Origin: Halomarinibacterium sp034670265
Lineage (GTDB): Bacteria; Bacteroidota; Bacteroidia; Flavobacteriales; Flavobacteriaceae
Assembly (NCBI GenBank): GCA_034670265.1
Contig: JAXMNU010000003.1
Span: 1-64,000, forward strand
Direction of reading: 5' to 3'
DNA: 64,000 nucleotides
In this document: positions 16,736 through 24,778 of the stretch, piece after piece
Layout of the letters: each line of letters opens with the position of its first letter
Position numbering within the stretch: position 1 is the first letter of the stretch
Notes under the pieces: generated by a model
The model's database searches: none
What the model was told of the DNA's origin: nothing
What the model saw: only the letters and a program-made list of their open reading frames with translations
Position numbers and translations under genes: made by a program

Positions 16736-17872
16736 ATGATTAACAAACGCCTTCTTATAAAAAACCTCTTGGCTCACAACGATGAGAGCTCTTTTTATGA
16801 TAAAAAAAGGAAGATTGATTTAGGATCTAGAGAAGGGAAAGCAAAGTTCTTAAAACACATTTGCGCTTTAAGTAATAGCAACCCTAAAAACAACAGTTAT
16901 ATCGTTATTGGTGTGGAAGATGAATCGAACGAAATCACAGGCGTAGATTTCTTTGATGATAGTAAAATCCAGAATCTCGTTAATGCCTATCTAACCAATC
17001 CTCCTTTAATTGCCTACGAAAATGTCATGTTCCCGCATCTTCCTGCAGATAAAGTCGTGGGGCTAGTATCTATTCGACCCACAGGTGAAATTACTTCCCT
17101 TCGAAAAAATATTTGGAAGTATTGGGGCGGCTCTATTTTCCTGAGAGATGGAAGTATCTCTATGCCCAAAGATTTTGATATTGAGATAAAGGATGTCAAT
17201 TCAGACATAGTAAAATCCATTGAAAATCAATCTAAAAATAACATTGAATATACGTTAGATGGTGTTATTGACTTCATAAATCATCGTCACAGCGATTTGC
17301 TTTCGCATTACAAAGTTTTTAAAGAGCAGTTTGTGGTTTGTTGGGCGGGAAATGTAAAACACGTTAAAGGGTTAGATTATTATTCACGAGTGGATATTGA
17401 GTTGATTAATGAACAAGTCCGGCTATTTTATTCGGCTTTAGATGAAATAAGTATCGAATATAACGATGATGCATTCAAAATTACTGAATATGTTCATCTC
17501 GGGTTAAACGAAAATTACAAATACTATCCGCTGGAAGAAGTGATCATTTCTTTTAAGGAAAATGGTTCGTATCATATCGATTCTACTCTTATTTTTGAGC
17601 CTCCGCAATTCAACAAACGCAATCTATATCATATTTTTAATGCCAATAATGCCTTGTTGGAGAAACTGAAAAAAAACATTCCTTTATCTGAAAGAGAAGA
17701 ACGTGATCTTGAAAAATTACCCGCAACCTATCTTATTTGTTATCTGAATAATTTTGAAGATGCCATTGAAAAATTACTAGAATCTAAAGATTTTTTGAAA
17801 CAAATTAACGGAGATGTCTACCAATCGTTTAAAGATGCTACCCGTATTCTTAGAAAAGTAAAGTATAATTAA
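16736..17872 (+). CDS. ATP-binding protein with AlbA_2 (Schlafen AlbA-type) domain
   Basis: A 378-residue protein. The N-terminal half (about 1-150) has the AlbA_2/divergent AAA-4 pattern: a Gly-Arg-Glu-like helix start, a conserved Asn-Ser-Tyr-Ile-Val-Ile-Gly-Val-Glu-Asp segment and a Gly-Val-Asp-Phe-Phe-Asp turn. The C-terminal half (about 165-378) is charged and helical and not recognised. The start used is the ATG at 16736; an in-frame TTG seven codons earlier is less likely. AlbA_2 proteins are often called transcriptional regulators or nucleic-acid-binding nucleases, and some occur in defence islands, but nothing nearby supports defence here. It ends directly against the convergent T9SS gene. 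Confidence 0.82.
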   Translation: MINKRLLIKNLLAHNDESSFYDKKRKIDLGSREGKAKFLKHICALSNSNPKNNSYIVIGVEDESNEITGVDFFDDSKIQNLVNAYLTNPPLIAYENVMFPHLPADKVVGLVSIRPTGEITSLRKNIWKYWGGSIFLRDGSISMPKDFDIEIKDVNSDIVKSIENQSKNNIEYTLDGVIDFINHRHSDLLSHYKVFKEQFVVCWAGNVKHVKGLDYYSRVDIELINEQVRLFYSALDEISIEYNDDAFKITEYVHLGLNENYKYYPLEEVIISFKENGSYHIDSTLIFEPPQFNKRNLYHIFNANNALLEKLKKNIPLSEREERDLEKLPATYLICYLNNFEDAIEKLLESKDFLKQINGDVYQSFKDATRILRKVKYN

Positions 17873-18688
17873 TTATTGTTTTATAACTCGTTTTAAAACC
17901 TTCTCATTCTCTTTAGTAATTTCCAAAAAATAAACGCCTTTGGGGAAAAGCGTGAAATCAATATTTTTTATATCCCCTTTTTTGATAAACAAATTTTTAC
18001 CCAAAATGTCAAACACAATAATGCTTTGGATTATGCTATTTGATTCAATATAAAGAGTTTCAGTTACAGGGATAGGGTAAATTAAAACTTCATTATTTAA
18101 TTCAACATCTGTAATTCCTAAATTACAGTTTTCGCTGTAAAAAGCTGTAGGGTCTTTGCACCATTCAGGAGGAAATCCAAAATAACAATTAATCCTACTA
18201 TTTGCATATTCCTCATCATCTACTTGAATACACTTCAAATTTGGATTATTGCTTCCTCTAAAAAATTCAAAATTTAAATTATTTCCATTTTTTATATTTA
18301 AAGATTCGAGATTGTTATTGTAACAATCTACATAAGTAAGATTAGTATTATTTGATAAATCAAGGGTTGTTAAATTATTATCTTGAGTAGCAAGAACAAT
18401 CAATGAAGCATTTTTTGAAAGGTCAAGAAATTTTAGATTATTGTGTTCAAGAACTAGTGTGGTCAATGAAGTAAAGCTTTCAATACCTTCTATCGAATTG
18501 ATACTATAAAAACCTATATATAACATTTTAACAGCTTTTGCTTCTGATATTTGAATTTCTCCATCACCATTTGTATCTACACCTTCATTTATAAGAGCAG
18601 ATTTAAAAAATGGATCAGGAATATTCACAATTTGAGCCTTTCCAGAAAAAGTAACAAAAAACAAAATTAGAAGACCAATAGTTTTCAT
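17873..18688 (-). CDS. Secreted leucine-rich repeat protein with T9SS type A sorting domain
   Basis: A 271-residue exported protein. The signal peptide (1-18) is followed by an Asp-Gly-Asp-Gly EF-like turn near residue 40, where Asn-Gly-Asp-Gly-Glu-Ile-Gln matches the Bacteroidetes pattern for calcium-type turns before leucine-rich repeats. Four to five short repeats follow (about 50-130, with Leu-Thr-Thr-Leu-Asp-Leu-Ser-Asn-Asn). A T9SS sorting domain occupies about 198-271, ending Lys-Val-Leu-Lys-Arg-Val-Ile-Lys-Gln. It is probably surface anchored or released, with a binding role. Its stop abuts the stop of the AlbA_2 gene. Confidence 0.9.
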   Translation of the reverse strand: MKTIGLLILFFVTFSGKAQIVNIPDPFFKSALINEGVDTNGDGEIQISEAKAVKMLYIGFYSINSIEGIESFTSLTTLVLEHNNLKFLDLSKNASLIVLATQDNNLTTLDLSNNTNLTYVDCYNNNLESLNIKNGNNLNFEFFRGSNNPNLKCIQVDDEEYANSRINCYFGFPPEWCKDPTAFYSENCNLGITDVELNNEVLIYPIPVTETLYIESNSIIQSIIVFDILGKNLFIKKGDIKNIDFTLFPKGVYFLEITKENEKVLKRVIKQ

Positions 18689-18787
18689 GGCAAAAACATT
18701 AATTACATAATAATAACATAAAGTTAGTAATTTTTAAACTGCCAAAATTTAATTACTTTTAAATCACAAACAAATAACACATATACC

Positions 18788-19915
18788 ATGGGGATTTTCG
18801 ACAAAATCAAAGAAAAACTAAGTAACGAATTTATAGACATTATCGAGTGGCTTGACTATACCGATGATACTATTTGCCATCGATTTGAACGCTACCAAAA
18901 CGAAATAAAAAACGGCGCAAAACTCATTGTTCGCGAAGGACAAACAGCCGTTTTTATAAATGAAGGACAACTCGCCGATGTTTTTACAGCAGGCACTTAT
19001 ACTTTAAATACACAAAACCTACCTATCCTTGCTACATTAAAAGGATGGAAATATGGGTTTGATAGTCCGTTTAAAGCCGAAGTGTATTTTGTAAATACAC
19101 ATTTGTTTACCGATGAAAAATGGGGAACCAAAAATCCTATTACTTTAAACGATGAACGTTTCGGATTGGTTGAAATTCGTGCTTTTGGGACGTATGCCTT
19201 TAAAATAAGTGACGCTGGAAAATTTGTAAAAGACATTGTTGGAACCGATAATAATTTCACCAATTTCGAAATCAACGAACACTTAAAAAGTTTGATTGCC
19301 ACTCGCTTTACAGATACCGTGGGGGAAGCTAATTTACCTATTGAATTGTATGCGGCAAACACTACAGAGTTAAGTGAAACTTGTAAAGAAGTGATGCAGC
19401 CCGAATTTGAAAGTGTAGGTATTTCACTGGAAAAATTCTTCATAGAAAATGTTTCCATGCCCGAAGATCTTAAAAAAGAAATCTTCGAATATAGCCGCAT
19501 CGATAAACTCGATTTAGATAAGTTAACGAAGTTCAAAACTGCCAAAGCTATTGAAGCTGCTGCCAACCAAGAAGGCGGTACCGCTGGAGCTGGAATGGGA
19601 ATGGGAATGGGCTTTGTGCTTGCCCAGCAAATGGGCGGTATGATGACAGGAGGTACGCAACAGGTCCCAATGCAACAACAAGCTGCCATTCCGCCACCCA
19701 TGCCTACTGCTGTTCAATATTTTTATGCTGCAAATGGACAACAAGCAGGACCTGTAACTATGGAGCAACTAAGTGCTTTGTTTGCCAATAGAACAGTAAA
19801 TAAAGACACCTTAGTTTGGAAACAAGGGATGGCAAACTGGAGAGCTTTAAAAGATGTAGAAGAATTAAAAGCATTTTTAGGCGGAAGTACGCCACCACCA
19901 TTGCCTGGAGCATAA
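18788..19915 (+). CDS. SPFH-domain protein with C-terminal GYF_2 domain (YdjI-like)
   Basis: A 375-residue protein. Residues 1-250 form the SPFH/virion-core-like domain, starting Met-Gly-Ile-Phe-Asp-Lys-Ile-Lys with Ile-Glu-Trp shortly after, very like Bacillus YdjI. A low-complexity Gly/Met region (about 262-300) follows, then a GYF_2/DUF4339 domain (about 310-365, containing Gly-Pro-Val-Thr-Met-Glu-Gln-Leu and Val-Trp-Lys-Gln-Gly-Met-Ala-Asn-Trp) and a Pro-rich end. SPFH proteins scaffold membrane microdomains, and YdjI helps place PspA at stressed membranes. No PspA homologue is in this window. The zinc-ribbon gene starts 22 bases later, so the pair is probably one operon. Confidence 0.88.
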   Translation: MGIFDKIKEKLSNEFIDIIEWLDYTDDTICHRFERYQNEIKNGAKLIVREGQTAVFINEGQLADVFTAGTYTLNTQNLPILATLKGWKYGFDSPFKAEVYFVNTHLFTDEKWGTKNPITLNDERFGLVEIRAFGTYAFKISDAGKFVKDIVGTDNNFTNFEINEHLKSLIATRFTDTVGEANLPIELYAANTTELSETCKEVMQPEFESVGISLEKFFIENVSMPEDLKKEIFEYSRIDKLDLDKLTKFKTAKAIEAAANQEGGTAGAGMGMGMGFVLAQQMGGMMTGGTQQVPMQQQAAIPPPMPTAVQYFYAANGQQAGPVTMEQLSALFANRTVNKDTLVWKQGMANWRALKDVEELKAFLGGSTPPPLPGA

Positions 19916-19937
19916 TTTAACCATCTGGTTATAAAAC

Positions 19938-21041
19938 ATGCAAACCGAACCTAAACAAAAAGCTGAATTAAAAAAAGCCTGTATTAATTGTGGGGCAGAA
20001 TTGCTATATGCCCCTGGAACTACAGAGTTACAGTGTGAATATTGTAATTATACCCAAGAAATTCCGCTGTCTGAAAGTAGTTTTGAAGAACTAGAACTTA
20101 AAGCTTATTTGGATACCGTAGGTTCGCAATCGCATAGTGAAGCAATTACGATGCTTCAATGTAAAAACTGTGGTGCAAACCAACATATTGAAGAAAACTA
20201 TAAATCGCTACACTGTGTCTATTGCAGTTCTCCTTTGGTAATAGAAGACGCTAAGAAAGAAGAGTGGATTTTGCCAGGTGCGGTTTTACCCTTTCAGATG
20301 ACTCAAAGCAAAGCGCATCAAGTGTTTCAAAAATGGGTTGCTGGATTATGGTGGGCGCCAAATAAGCTGAAAAAAGCGAGTCTTGACCCTCAAAACACAA
20401 AAGGGTTGTATGCGCCTTATTGGACTTTTGATGCGCAGCTTTTTGCAAACTACACTGGGCAACGGGGTGATTATTATTATGTAAGTGTCCCATATACAAC
20501 TACTGTAAATGGTAAAACAGTTACTCGAATGAGACAAGAACGCAGGACTCGTTGGACTCCGGCTAGTGGTAGCATTTCTGGGTTTGTGGATGATACATTG
20601 ATAAAAGCATCGAAGCAAAAATCGGGTACAATACCACAGAAAATTGCGAGATGGAATTTAAAAGAATTAAAACCCTTTGACAGTAGTTATTTGGCAGGAT
20701 TTATCACCGAAAAATATACCATCCCCTTACAAGAAGGACACATTGAGTCTAATAAAGAAGCCAGAAAAATTGCCGATCGTTGGGCACGTAGAGATATTGG
20801 AGGTGATACCCAAAGAATTTCATCATTAGACATGAAATTGACTGACGAAACCTTCAAACATATCCTTTTACCTGTGTATGTGAGTGCTTATCGATATAAA
20901 AACAAACGCTACAATTTTTTTGTGAACGGACAAACGGGGGCTATTTCTGGAGAACGACCCTATTCGTTTTGGAAGATTTTCTTCTTCGTATTATTTATTC
21001 TAACGATTATAGGGGTAATCATCTTTTTTGCCAACCAATGA
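19938..21041 (+). CDS. Double zinc-ribbon protein with C-terminal TM (YdjG-like)
   Basis: A 367-residue protein. Two zinc ribbons lie at the N-terminus: Cys-x2-Cys...Cys-x2-Cys at about residues 15-36, and a second set at about 74-95. A beta-rich central domain (about 105-330) follows, with aromatic motifs such as Leu-Tyr-Ala-Pro-Tyr-Trp-Thr-Phe-Asp. One membrane helix is near 345-365. This matches the TFIIB-type zinc-ribbon membrane proteins related to Bacillus YdjG. It lies directly after the SPFH gene, and its stop overlaps the start of the phosphoesterase (ATGA). Together this suggests a membrane-associated complex. Confidence 0.87.
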   Translation: MQTEPKQKAELKKACINCGAELLYAPGTTELQCEYCNYTQEIPLSESSFEELELKAYLDTVGSQSHSEAITMLQCKNCGANQHIEENYKSLHCVYCSSPLVIEDAKKEEWILPGAVLPFQMTQSKAHQVFQKWVAGLWWAPNKLKKASLDPQNTKGLYAPYWTFDAQLFANYTGQRGDYYYVSVPYTTTVNGKTVTRMRQERRTRWTPASGSISGFVDDTLIKASKQKSGTIPQKIARWNLKELKPFDSSYLAGFITEKYTIPLQEGHIESNKEARKIADRWARRDIGGDTQRISSLDMKLTDETFKHILLPVYVSAYRYKNKRYNFFVNGQTGAISGERPYSFWKIFFFVLFILTIIGVIIFFANQ

Positions 21042-21763
21042 GAACACTAGTTGTAGGAGATATTCATGGAGGATTAAAAGGATTACAGCAAGTTTTTGTT
21101 CAAGTTAATCCAAAATATACCGATCGGTATATTTTTTTGGGTGACTATGTAGATGGCTGGAGTGAAGGTGCTGAAACCATCGAATTTTTAATCGAATTTT
21201 CAAAAGAATTCGACTGTATTTTCCTTCGTGGAAACCATGATGAATTAGCCTACAAATATTTGAAGCATGGAGATGATAATCCTCTTTGGCTAAATCATGG
21301 GGGAAGAGAAACTCAAAAAAGTTATGAAAGGTTTTCTACTGAAGCGATTGAAAAGCACCTTCAGTTTTTTCAAAAATTAGTGAACTATCATATCGATTCT
21401 AAAAATCGATTGTTTGTACATGCGGGTTTTACCAATTTGCATGGACCTCAAAACGAATATTATCCCAATCTTGTGTATTGGGATAGAACGCTTTGGGAAG
21501 TTGCTACTTCTTTTGACAAAAGCCTTTCGAAAGACAGTCCGCTTTATCCCACTCGGTTAAAATTATTTTCTGAAATATATATTGGCCACACACCAGTAAC
21601 TCGATTGGGCGAAACTGTCCCTCTTCAGTTTGGAAATGTTTGGAATATTGATACTGGGGCAGCATTTAAGGGGCCACTTTCAGTAATTGATGTTGACACT
21701 AAAGAAGTGTGGCAAAGTGACCCAGTGTATACTTTATATCCTTCAGAAAAAGGGAGGAATTAA
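21038..21763 (+). CDS. Metallophosphoesterase (PPP-type, serine/threonine phosphatase or Ap4A hydrolase-like)
   Basis: A 241-residue soluble enzyme with the calcineurin-like dimetal motifs in order: Gly-Asp-Ile-His-Gly near residue 7, Gly-Asp-Tyr-Val-Asp-Gly near 36, Arg-Gly-Asn-His-Asp-Glu near 65, and later His residues at about 128 and 187. This is the PPP family of bacterial protein phosphatases and symmetric Ap4A hydrolases; sequence alone does not decide between them. The ATG at 21038 overlaps the upstream stop by 4 bases and places the first motif at the N-terminus. A 23-codon-longer reading runs inside the previous gene. Translational coupling ties it to the SPFH/zinc-ribbon pair. Confidence 0.93.
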   Translation: MRTLVVGDIHGGLKGLQQVFVQVNPKYTDRYIFLGDYVDGWSEGAETIEFLIEFSKEFDCIFLRGNHDELAYKYLKHGDDNPLWLNHGGRETQKSYERFSTEAIEKHLQFFQKLVNYHIDSKNRLFVHAGFTNLHGPQNEYYPNLVYWDRTLWEVATSFDKSLSKDSPLYPTRLKLFSEIYIGHTPVTRLGETVPLQFGNVWNIDTGAAFKGPLSVIDVDTKEVWQSDPVYTLYPSEKGRN

Positions 21764-21792
21764 AAAAGCCCATTCTTCAATGGGCTTTTTAT
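21763..21792 (+). terminator. Rho-independent terminator after the phosphoesterase
   Basis: AAAAAGCCCATT and AATGGGCTTTTT pair around a CTTC tetraloop, with the T-run included. It lies between convergent genes and can work in both directions. Confidence 0.85.
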
Positions 21793-21811
21793 TTCATTTA
21801 AAAATCAAATA

Positions 21812-23365
21812 TTATAAATCGAATTTAATTCCTTGAGCTAAAGGTAATTCGGTAGTATAATTAATAGTATTTGTTTGTCTTCGCATATACACTTTCCAGG
21901 CATCACTTCCAGACTCACGTCCACCACCAGTTTCTTTTTCACCACCAAAAGCACCCCCAATTTCGGCACCAGAAGTTCCAATATTTACATTGGCAATTCC
22001 ACAATCACTTCCTGCATGGCTTAAAAAACGCTCAGCTTCTCTTAAATTATTTGTCATAATGGCTGAAGAAAGTCCTTGCGCCACTCCATTCTGTACTTCA
22101 ATAGCATTTTCAACATCGCCACTATATTTTAATAAATATAAAACAGGAGCAAACGTTTCATGCTGAACAATCTCAAATGAATTTTTTGCCTCGGCAATTG
22201 CAGGTTTTACATAACAACCACTTTCATAACCTTCGCCTTCAAGCACACCGCCTTCAACTAGGATATTTCCGCCTTCAGCCACAACTCTTTCCAATGCCTT
22301 GTTGTACATGGCAACAGCATCCTTATCAATTAAAGGTCCAACGTGATTCTTTTCATCTAAAGGATTACCAATGCGCAATTGATTGTAAGCTGCAGTAACA
22401 GCATCTTTTACTTTATCGTAAATACTTTCGTGAATAATTAATCTTCGGGTTGATGTACAACGTTGTCCTGCAGTTCCAACAGCACCAAACACAGCGCCAA
22501 TGACAGTCATTTTTATATCGGCGTCTGGAGTTACAATAATTGCATTGTTCCCTCCTAATTCTAGTAAACTTTTTCCTAAACGCTCTCCCACAGTTTTAGC
22601 CACAATTTTACCCATTCGAGTCGATCCGGTAGCTGAAATTAAAGGAATACGCTTGTCTGTAGTCATCATTTCTCCTACGCGATAGTCTCCGTTAATTAAA
22701 CAAGAAATCCCTTCGGGTAAGTTATTATCTTCAAAAACTTTAGCAGCAATTTTCTGGCACGCAATTCCACATAAAGGAGCTTTTTCAGAAGGTTTCCAAA
22801 CACATACATCGCCGCAAATCCAAGCTAATGCAGTGTTCCAAGCCCAAACGGCCACTGGAAAATTAAATGCTGAAATAATCCCAACTACACCCAGTGGATG
22901 ATACTGCTCATACATTCTATGTCCTGGACGCTCGCTGTGCATGGTGAATCCGTGCAATTGACGGCTAAGCCCAACAGCAAAATCACAGATGTCAATCATT
23001 TCTTGCACTTCTCCAAGTCCTTCTTGGTAGCTTTTCCCCATCTCGTAAGAAACTAATTTCCCAAGAGGTTCTTTTAATTCTCTTAATGCCTCTCCAAACT
23101 GACGAACAATTTCGCCACGTTGTGGTGCAGGCATAACACGCCAAGTTTTAAAAGCTTGGGTAGCTGATTGCATAACCTTATCGTAGTCCTCTTTGGAAGT
23201 GGTGGTAACTTTACCTATTAAACTCCCATCTACAGGTGAATACGAAGCAATCGTTTCATTTCCTGGCAACCAAGTATTTCCGGTTGAGGTTCCATAATTT
23301 ATATCCTGAATTCCTAATTCTTGAAGGGCTTCTCCAATTCCGAAGGAGGTTGCAACTGTGCTCAT
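21812..23365 (-). CDS. ALDH7-type aldehyde dehydrogenase (aminoadipate-semialdehyde dehydrogenase-like)
   Basis: A 517-residue NAD-dependent aldehyde dehydrogenase. The catalytic Cys303 lies in Gly-Gln-Arg-Cys-Thr-Ser-Thr, and the Glu is in Glu-Leu-Gly-Gly-Asn-Asn. The N-terminal half (Leu-Gly-Lys-Leu-Val-Ser then Glu-Met-Gly-Lys, and Asp-Ile-Cys-Asp-Phe-Ala-Val-Gly-Leu-Ser-Arg) matches the antiquitin/ALDH7 family, which oxidises alpha-aminoadipic semialdehyde in lysine breakdown. The ATG at 23365 is chosen; 12 extra codons upstream are not conserved-looking. The 3-hydroxyanthranilate dioxygenase gene lies 102 bases upstream on the same strand. An aminomuconate-semialdehyde role would suit that neighbour but not this subfamily. 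Confidence 0.9.
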   Translation of the reverse strand: MSTVATSFGIGEALQELGIQDINYGTSTGNTWLPGNETIASYSPVDGSLIGKVTTTSKEDYDKVMQSATQAFKTWRVMPAPQRGEIVRQFGEALRELKEPLGKLVSYEMGKSYQEGLGEVQEMIDICDFAVGLSRQLHGFTMHSERPGHRMYEQYHPLGVVGIISAFNFPVAVWAWNTALAWICGDVCVWKPSEKAPLCGIACQKIAAKVFEDNNLPEGISCLINGDYRVGEMMTTDKRIPLISATGSTRMGKIVAKTVGERLGKSLLELGGNNAIIVTPDADIKMTVIGAVFGAVGTAGQRCTSTRRLIIHESIYDKVKDAVTAAYNQLRIGNPLDEKNHVGPLIDKDAVAMYNKALERVVAEGGNILVEGGVLEGEGYESGCYVKPAIAEAKNSFEIVQHETFAPVLYLLKYSGDVENAIEVQNGVAQGLSSAIMTNNLREAERFLSHAGSDCGIANVNIGTSGAEIGGAFGGEKETGGGRESGSDAWKVYMRRQTNTINYTTELPLAQGIKFDL

Positions 23366-23467
23366 ATCTTTGTGTGTTTTTGCTTTTGTATTAAAGCGCA
23401 AAGGTAGACAATCCTAAAGAGAAAATGAAGGATTTACCCTTTTGAAATTATTAAGAAAACCTGAAGT

Positions 23468-24004
23468 TTATTCACCTTTAAAACGAGGGTCGGTTTCCAT
23501 GATAGTACCGCAATTTTTACAGGTTCTTAGGGCTTCAGAATTATAAAACTCTTTAAAATGAGGAAGGAAATCTTTTTCAATATCGTGCAATTCAAAATAC
23601 ACATCATGAAGTTTTGTATTGCAGTTATCACAAAACCAAAGTAATCCATCGGTATATCCTTTGCCTGCTCTTTTCCGTTCAATTACTAATCCTATGGAAT
23701 TTTCAGCTCGGCTAGGAGAGTGAGGTACTTTGGCAGGATGCAAATACATATCTCCAGGGCCTAAAGGCATTTCTTTTCGCATACCATCTTCCTGAATGAT
23801 AACATTGATATTGCCCTCTAGTTGGTAAAATAGCTCTTCGGTTTCGTTATAGTGATAGTCCTTTCGAGCATTAGGTCCTGCAACAATCATCACGATATAA
23901 TCTTCGGCATCTACATAGAGGTTTTTATTTCCCACAGGGGGTTTAAGTAAATCCCTATTTTCCTCGATCCACTTATTTAAATTGAAAGGTTTTGAAATAG
24001 CCAT
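23468..24004 (-). CDS. nbaC: 3-hydroxyanthranilate 3,4-dioxygenase
   Basis: A 178-residue cupin dioxygenase that opens the ring of 3-hydroxyanthranilate in the kynurenine route to quinolinate. The iron ligands are His51, Glu57 and His95, with Arg47 and Arg99 for substrate binding. The second, rubredoxin-like iron site has both Cys pairs (Cys125/Cys128 and Cys162/Cys165). Length and residue numbers match the bacterial enzyme of known structure almost exactly. No other kynurenine gene is in the window, so whether the product goes to NAD or to catabolism is open. Confidence 0.96.
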   Translation of the reverse strand: MAISKPFNLNKWIEENRDLLKPPVGNKNLYVDAEDYIVMIVAGPNARKDYHYNETEELFYQLEGNINVIIQEDGMRKEMPLGPGDMYLHPAKVPHSPSRAENSIGLVIERKRAGKGYTDGLLWFCDNCNTKLHDVYFELHDIEKDFLPHFKEFYNSEALRTCKNCGTIMETDPRFKGE

Positions 24005-24070
24005 TGCCGTACTTTTATGGGTTTGTATAAAAGTACGGCAAAAGCACTAAATCTAAAAATATGAGTTAAT

Positions 24071-24574
24071 TTACTTTTTGTAAAAAATCTGTGTAAAGAA
24101 ATACTTTCCAGAGTCGTTTTGAATAACACCAAAACCAGAATGCGAATAGTTTCCTTCCAACACACTGCGATGAGTAGGACTGTTAATCCAAGCATTTACG
24201 AGAGAAGCTGCATCAGTATAACCAAAGCCAACATTTTCAGAAACAGATTGCGCTCCTCTATTTTTTAAGCCAGTAGAACGAACTCCAAAATTATCATGAC
24301 TAATTTTGTTCTGATCAATCATATACTGAGTATGATCAACTGCATAAGCAGAAGCATACTGTTGATCCTTTTGTAACTCAGGAAGGCCTAAAGAAACACG
24401 GTGTTCATTTACAAGTTGTAAAATTTCGTTTGCCATTTGCCAATCGGTTTCGTTGGCAAGGTTAAGGTCAATGGTGAAGTTGGATTCTTCTACAGTATCA
24501 ACAACTTCTTCTTTTGAACAGGATACGGTAGTAAAAAATACCATAGCCAATAAGCAGGTAGTTAATAGTTTCAT
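24071..24574 (-). CDS. CAP (SCP/PR-1-like) domain lipoprotein
   Basis: A 167-residue lipoprotein with a Thr-Val-Ser-Cys lipobox (Cys at about 19). The CAP domain covers about 45-165: an early Ala-Tyr-Ala-Val-Asp-His-Thr-Gln helix, the central Ser-Glu-Asn-Val-Gly-Phe-Gly motif, and the late Trp-Ile-Asn-Ser-Pro-Thr-His-Arg segment. The Glu and two His that form the CAP cavity are present. Bacterial CAP proteins are secreted or surface proteins with largely unknown roles. The 204-base region upstream, shared with the divergent asparaginase gene, must hold both promoters. Confidence 0.9.
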   Translation of the reverse strand: MKLLTTCLLAMVFFTTVSCSKEEVVDTVEESNFTIDLNLANETDWQMANEILQLVNEHRVSLGLPELQKDQQYASAYAVDHTQYMIDQNKISHDNFGVRSTGLKNRGAQSVSENVGFGYTDAASLVNAWINSPTHRSVLEGNYSHSGFGVIQNDSGKYFFTQIFYKK

Positions 24575-24778
24575 AATTCGGGGGCATCAAATTTGGGGCT
24601 TGATGTAGTCCAAAGATAGAAAAAAAAACATACGAAACAACACTTAAACGATTTTTATGTGTATTTCATCGATGTTTTTAATAATTATTGTATGAATTTT
24701 CCATGTATATAATTTGCTGAAAGCCCTATAAATTCAACATTTTATACTATATTTCATATTCAAATAAAAAATTTAATC

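Noticed and set aside
18997..19701. A 234-codon reading frame opposite the SPFH gene.
   Set aside because: It has no recognisable domain and lies wholly inside a gene with strong family features.
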